Made by a program: the position numbers and the translations under genes. DNA of 39,698 nt from NCBI GenBank assembly GCA_028275365.1, contig JAPWUU010000010.1, positions 1 to 39,698 on the forward strand, in the 5' to 3' direction. Positions 38,514 through 39,698 of this stretch are shown here, one piece after another. The stretch's first letter is position 1, and every line of letters starts with the position of its first letter. This DNA is from Candidatus Caldatribacterium sp. (lineage in GTDB: Bacteria; Atribacterota; Atribacteria; Atribacterales; Caldatribacteriaceae). Under the pieces are notes generated by a model that searched no databases, was not told where the DNA came from, and worked only from the letters and a program-made list of their open reading frames with translations.

Positions 38514-39698
38514 TTACCCTCCCACCTGAACCATTTTCCAGAGGAGGCTAGCCACGTCCACAATGAGCGATACCCGCCCATCGCCAAGGATCGTCGCTCC
38601 TCCAAGCCCCCGCACATCCCCGATGTACGACCCCAGGGACTTGATGACGATTTCCTGCTCACCGACAATTTCATCGACCACAAGTCCTGCGAGAACCCGG
38701 GCCGCGTTCACCACCACAGTGTAGAGAACTTCAGGGACCTCCATGCCCTCTTCATACTCTGCCTTCTTCCCCTCAAGGAGGTCCTGGAGTCGCAAAAGCG
38801 GCAACGTTCTCCCCCGAAAGAGCGAGGTCAGGGTTTTATTCACCCAGTAGGTATTGTTCTTCTCGATTTTCTCAATCTCCACCACATCGGCAAGGGGTAT
38901 GGAGTAGATTGTCCCATTCACCCGCACAAGGAGCGCCCTGATGATGGCCAGGGTAAGCGGAAGGCGCAGGAAGAACGTCGTCCCCTTCCCTCTTTCGCTC
39001 TCCACGTGGACCTGACCGTTCACCCGCTCGATGTTCCGGCGGACGATGTCCATGCCCACGCCACGCCCGGAAACATCCGTGACCTTATCGTTGGTGGAAA
39101 ACCCCGAGTAGAAGATGAATTCCATGGCTTCCCGGTCGCTCATCCGGGCAAGTTCCTCCTGAGAGGCAAGGCCGAGGGCCAGGGCCTTTTGTCGGATTCT
39201 CTCCACATCAATGCCCCGCCCATCATCCTGGACGAGGATCACCACCGAGTTCTCCTCCTGGTACGCTTTGAGGAGAATGCGACCCCGTGGGGGCTTCCCC
39301 AGAGCCACCCGCTCTGCCGGTGGCTCAATGCCATGGTCCACAGCGTTCCTGAGAAGGTGAATGAGGGGGTCCGTGATTTCTTCGATGAGGGAGCGGTCGA
39401 GTTCTGTGTCCTCACCCTCGATGATGAAATCAATCTCTTTCCCGAAATTCCGGGCAAGATCCCGCACCATCCGGGGAAAACGATTGAAGACCTCAGCAAG
39501 GGGGAGCATTCGGGCCTTCATGATTTCCATCTGGAGTTCGTTCGTCACCCGGCCAATGTGGGTAGTGGTGTCCACAAGGAGGTTCCGCAGGTGCGCCACC
39601 TCCTTGCTCTCCCGGAGGCGCTGGATGATGTCCTCAAGGCGTGCCCGGTCGATGACGAGTTCCCCTACAAGGTTCATGAGGGCGTCAAGCCGTTCCAC
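38514..39698 (-). CDS. cheA: Chemotaxis histidine kinase CheA, C-terminal two-thirds (cut by window edge)
   Basis: The last 394 codons are present. In order: the dimerisation helices (V-E-R-L-D-A-L-M-N-L-V-G-E-L-V-I-D-R), the ATPase domain (H-L-L-R-N-A-V-D-H-G-I-E-P-P; Q-D-D-G-R-G-I-D; F-S-T-N-D-K-V-T-D-V-S-G-R-G-V-G-M-D; G-K-G-T-T-F-F-L-R-L-P-L-T-L-A-I), and the CheW-like regulatory domain (about 265-390). The Hpt and P2 domains lie outside the window. CheA phosphorylates CheY and CheB in response to receptors. It leads at least the cheY-kinase-rpoN-AhpD genes; most of these operons place cheA in the flagellar cluster after cheB. Confidence 0.97.
   Translation of the reverse strand: MERLDALMNLVGELVIDRARLEDIIQRLRESKEVAHLRNLLVDTTTHIGRVTNELQMEIMKARMLPLAEVFNRFPRMVRDLARNFGKEIDFIIEGEDTELDRSLIEEITDPLIHLLRNAVDHGIEPPAERVALGKPPRGRILLKAYQEENSVVILVQDDGRGIDVERIRQKALALGLASQEELARMSDREAMEFIFYSGFSTNDKVTDVSGRGVGMDIVRRNIERVNGQVHVESERGKGTTFFLRLPLTLAIIRALLVRVNGTIYSIPLADVVEIEKIEKNNTYWVNKTLTSLFRGRTLPLLRLQDLLEGKKAEYEEGMEVPEVLYTVVVNAARVLAGLVVDEIVGEQEIVIKSLGSYIGDVRGLGGATILGDGRVSLIVDVASLLWKMVQVGG

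Noticed and set aside
1-39698. Mobile elements, CRISPR arrays, tRNA and rRNA genes
   Set aside because: No transposase or integrase-like proteins, no regularly spaced repeats and no recognisable tRNA or rRNA sequence were seen on either strand.

Overview
The window holds a bacterial flagellum and chemotaxis locus. One very tight minus-strand operon of about 36 genes runs from flgB (28011) down to a comFB-like gene (884). Most junctions are ATGA overlaps or gaps under 20 bases. Gene order (flgBC-fliEFGHIJ-lytic transglycosylase-MotE-like-fliK-flgD-TIGR02530-like-flgE-flbD-motAB-fliLMY-fliOPQR-flhBA-PilZ-cheB...cheC-cheD-fliA-fapA) is the layout seen in Firmicutes, Thermotogota, Synergistota and other deep-branching anaerobes, not that of enterobacteria. 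CheC, CheD and a CheC-type FliY point the same way. Base composition is GC-rich, genes are densely packed and proteins are rich in Glu, Arg and Val, so a thermophilic anaerobe (for example an Atribacterota- or Firmicutes-like lineage) is plausible. The sequence alone does not fix the phylum.

Layout. 1-261: 5' part of purB (minus). 384-887: a DUF6512-like membrane protein (plus). 884-28011: the giant flagellar/chemotaxis operon (minus), in the order basal body, export apparatus, hook, stator, switch, export gate, PilZ regulator, cheB-cheR-cheC-cheD, sigma-28, FapA and ComFB. 28118-30830: purK-purE-chrA-chrA (plus), divergent from flgB. 30937-33117: a large methyl-accepting chemotaxis protein with its own sigma-28-type promoter and terminator. 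33186-35067: hflK-hflC (plus). 35024-39698: a second minus-strand operon, cheA (truncated by the window edge), cheY, a soluble NtrB-like histidine kinase, rpoN and an AhpD-like protein.

How it fits together. The main operon encodes the basal body, export gate, hook-assembly proteins, stator and switch, plus the receptor adaptation enzymes (CheR, CheB, CheD) and two CheY-P phosphatases (CheC, FliY). FliA (sigma-28) from this operon probably drives late genes, and a good sigma-28 match sits in front of the mcp gene. CheA and CheY come from the second operon. Two likely cyclic-dinucleotide receptors (PilZ and ComFB) lie in the distal part of the flagellar operon. Absent from the window are flhF, flhG, cheW, flgM, flgK, flgL, fliD, fliS, flagellin and the distal-rod and ring genes (flgF, flgG, flgH, flgI).

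The most unusual signal is the kinase-rpoN-AhpD segment. This sigma-54 has a four-cysteine zinc-ribbon-like module in place of the usual acidic region II. The kinase before it has a CSTC pair in its dimerisation helix. The protein after it carries the complete AhpD redox motif. Together they look like a possible redox- or zinc-sensing sigma-54 module tied to chemotaxis.
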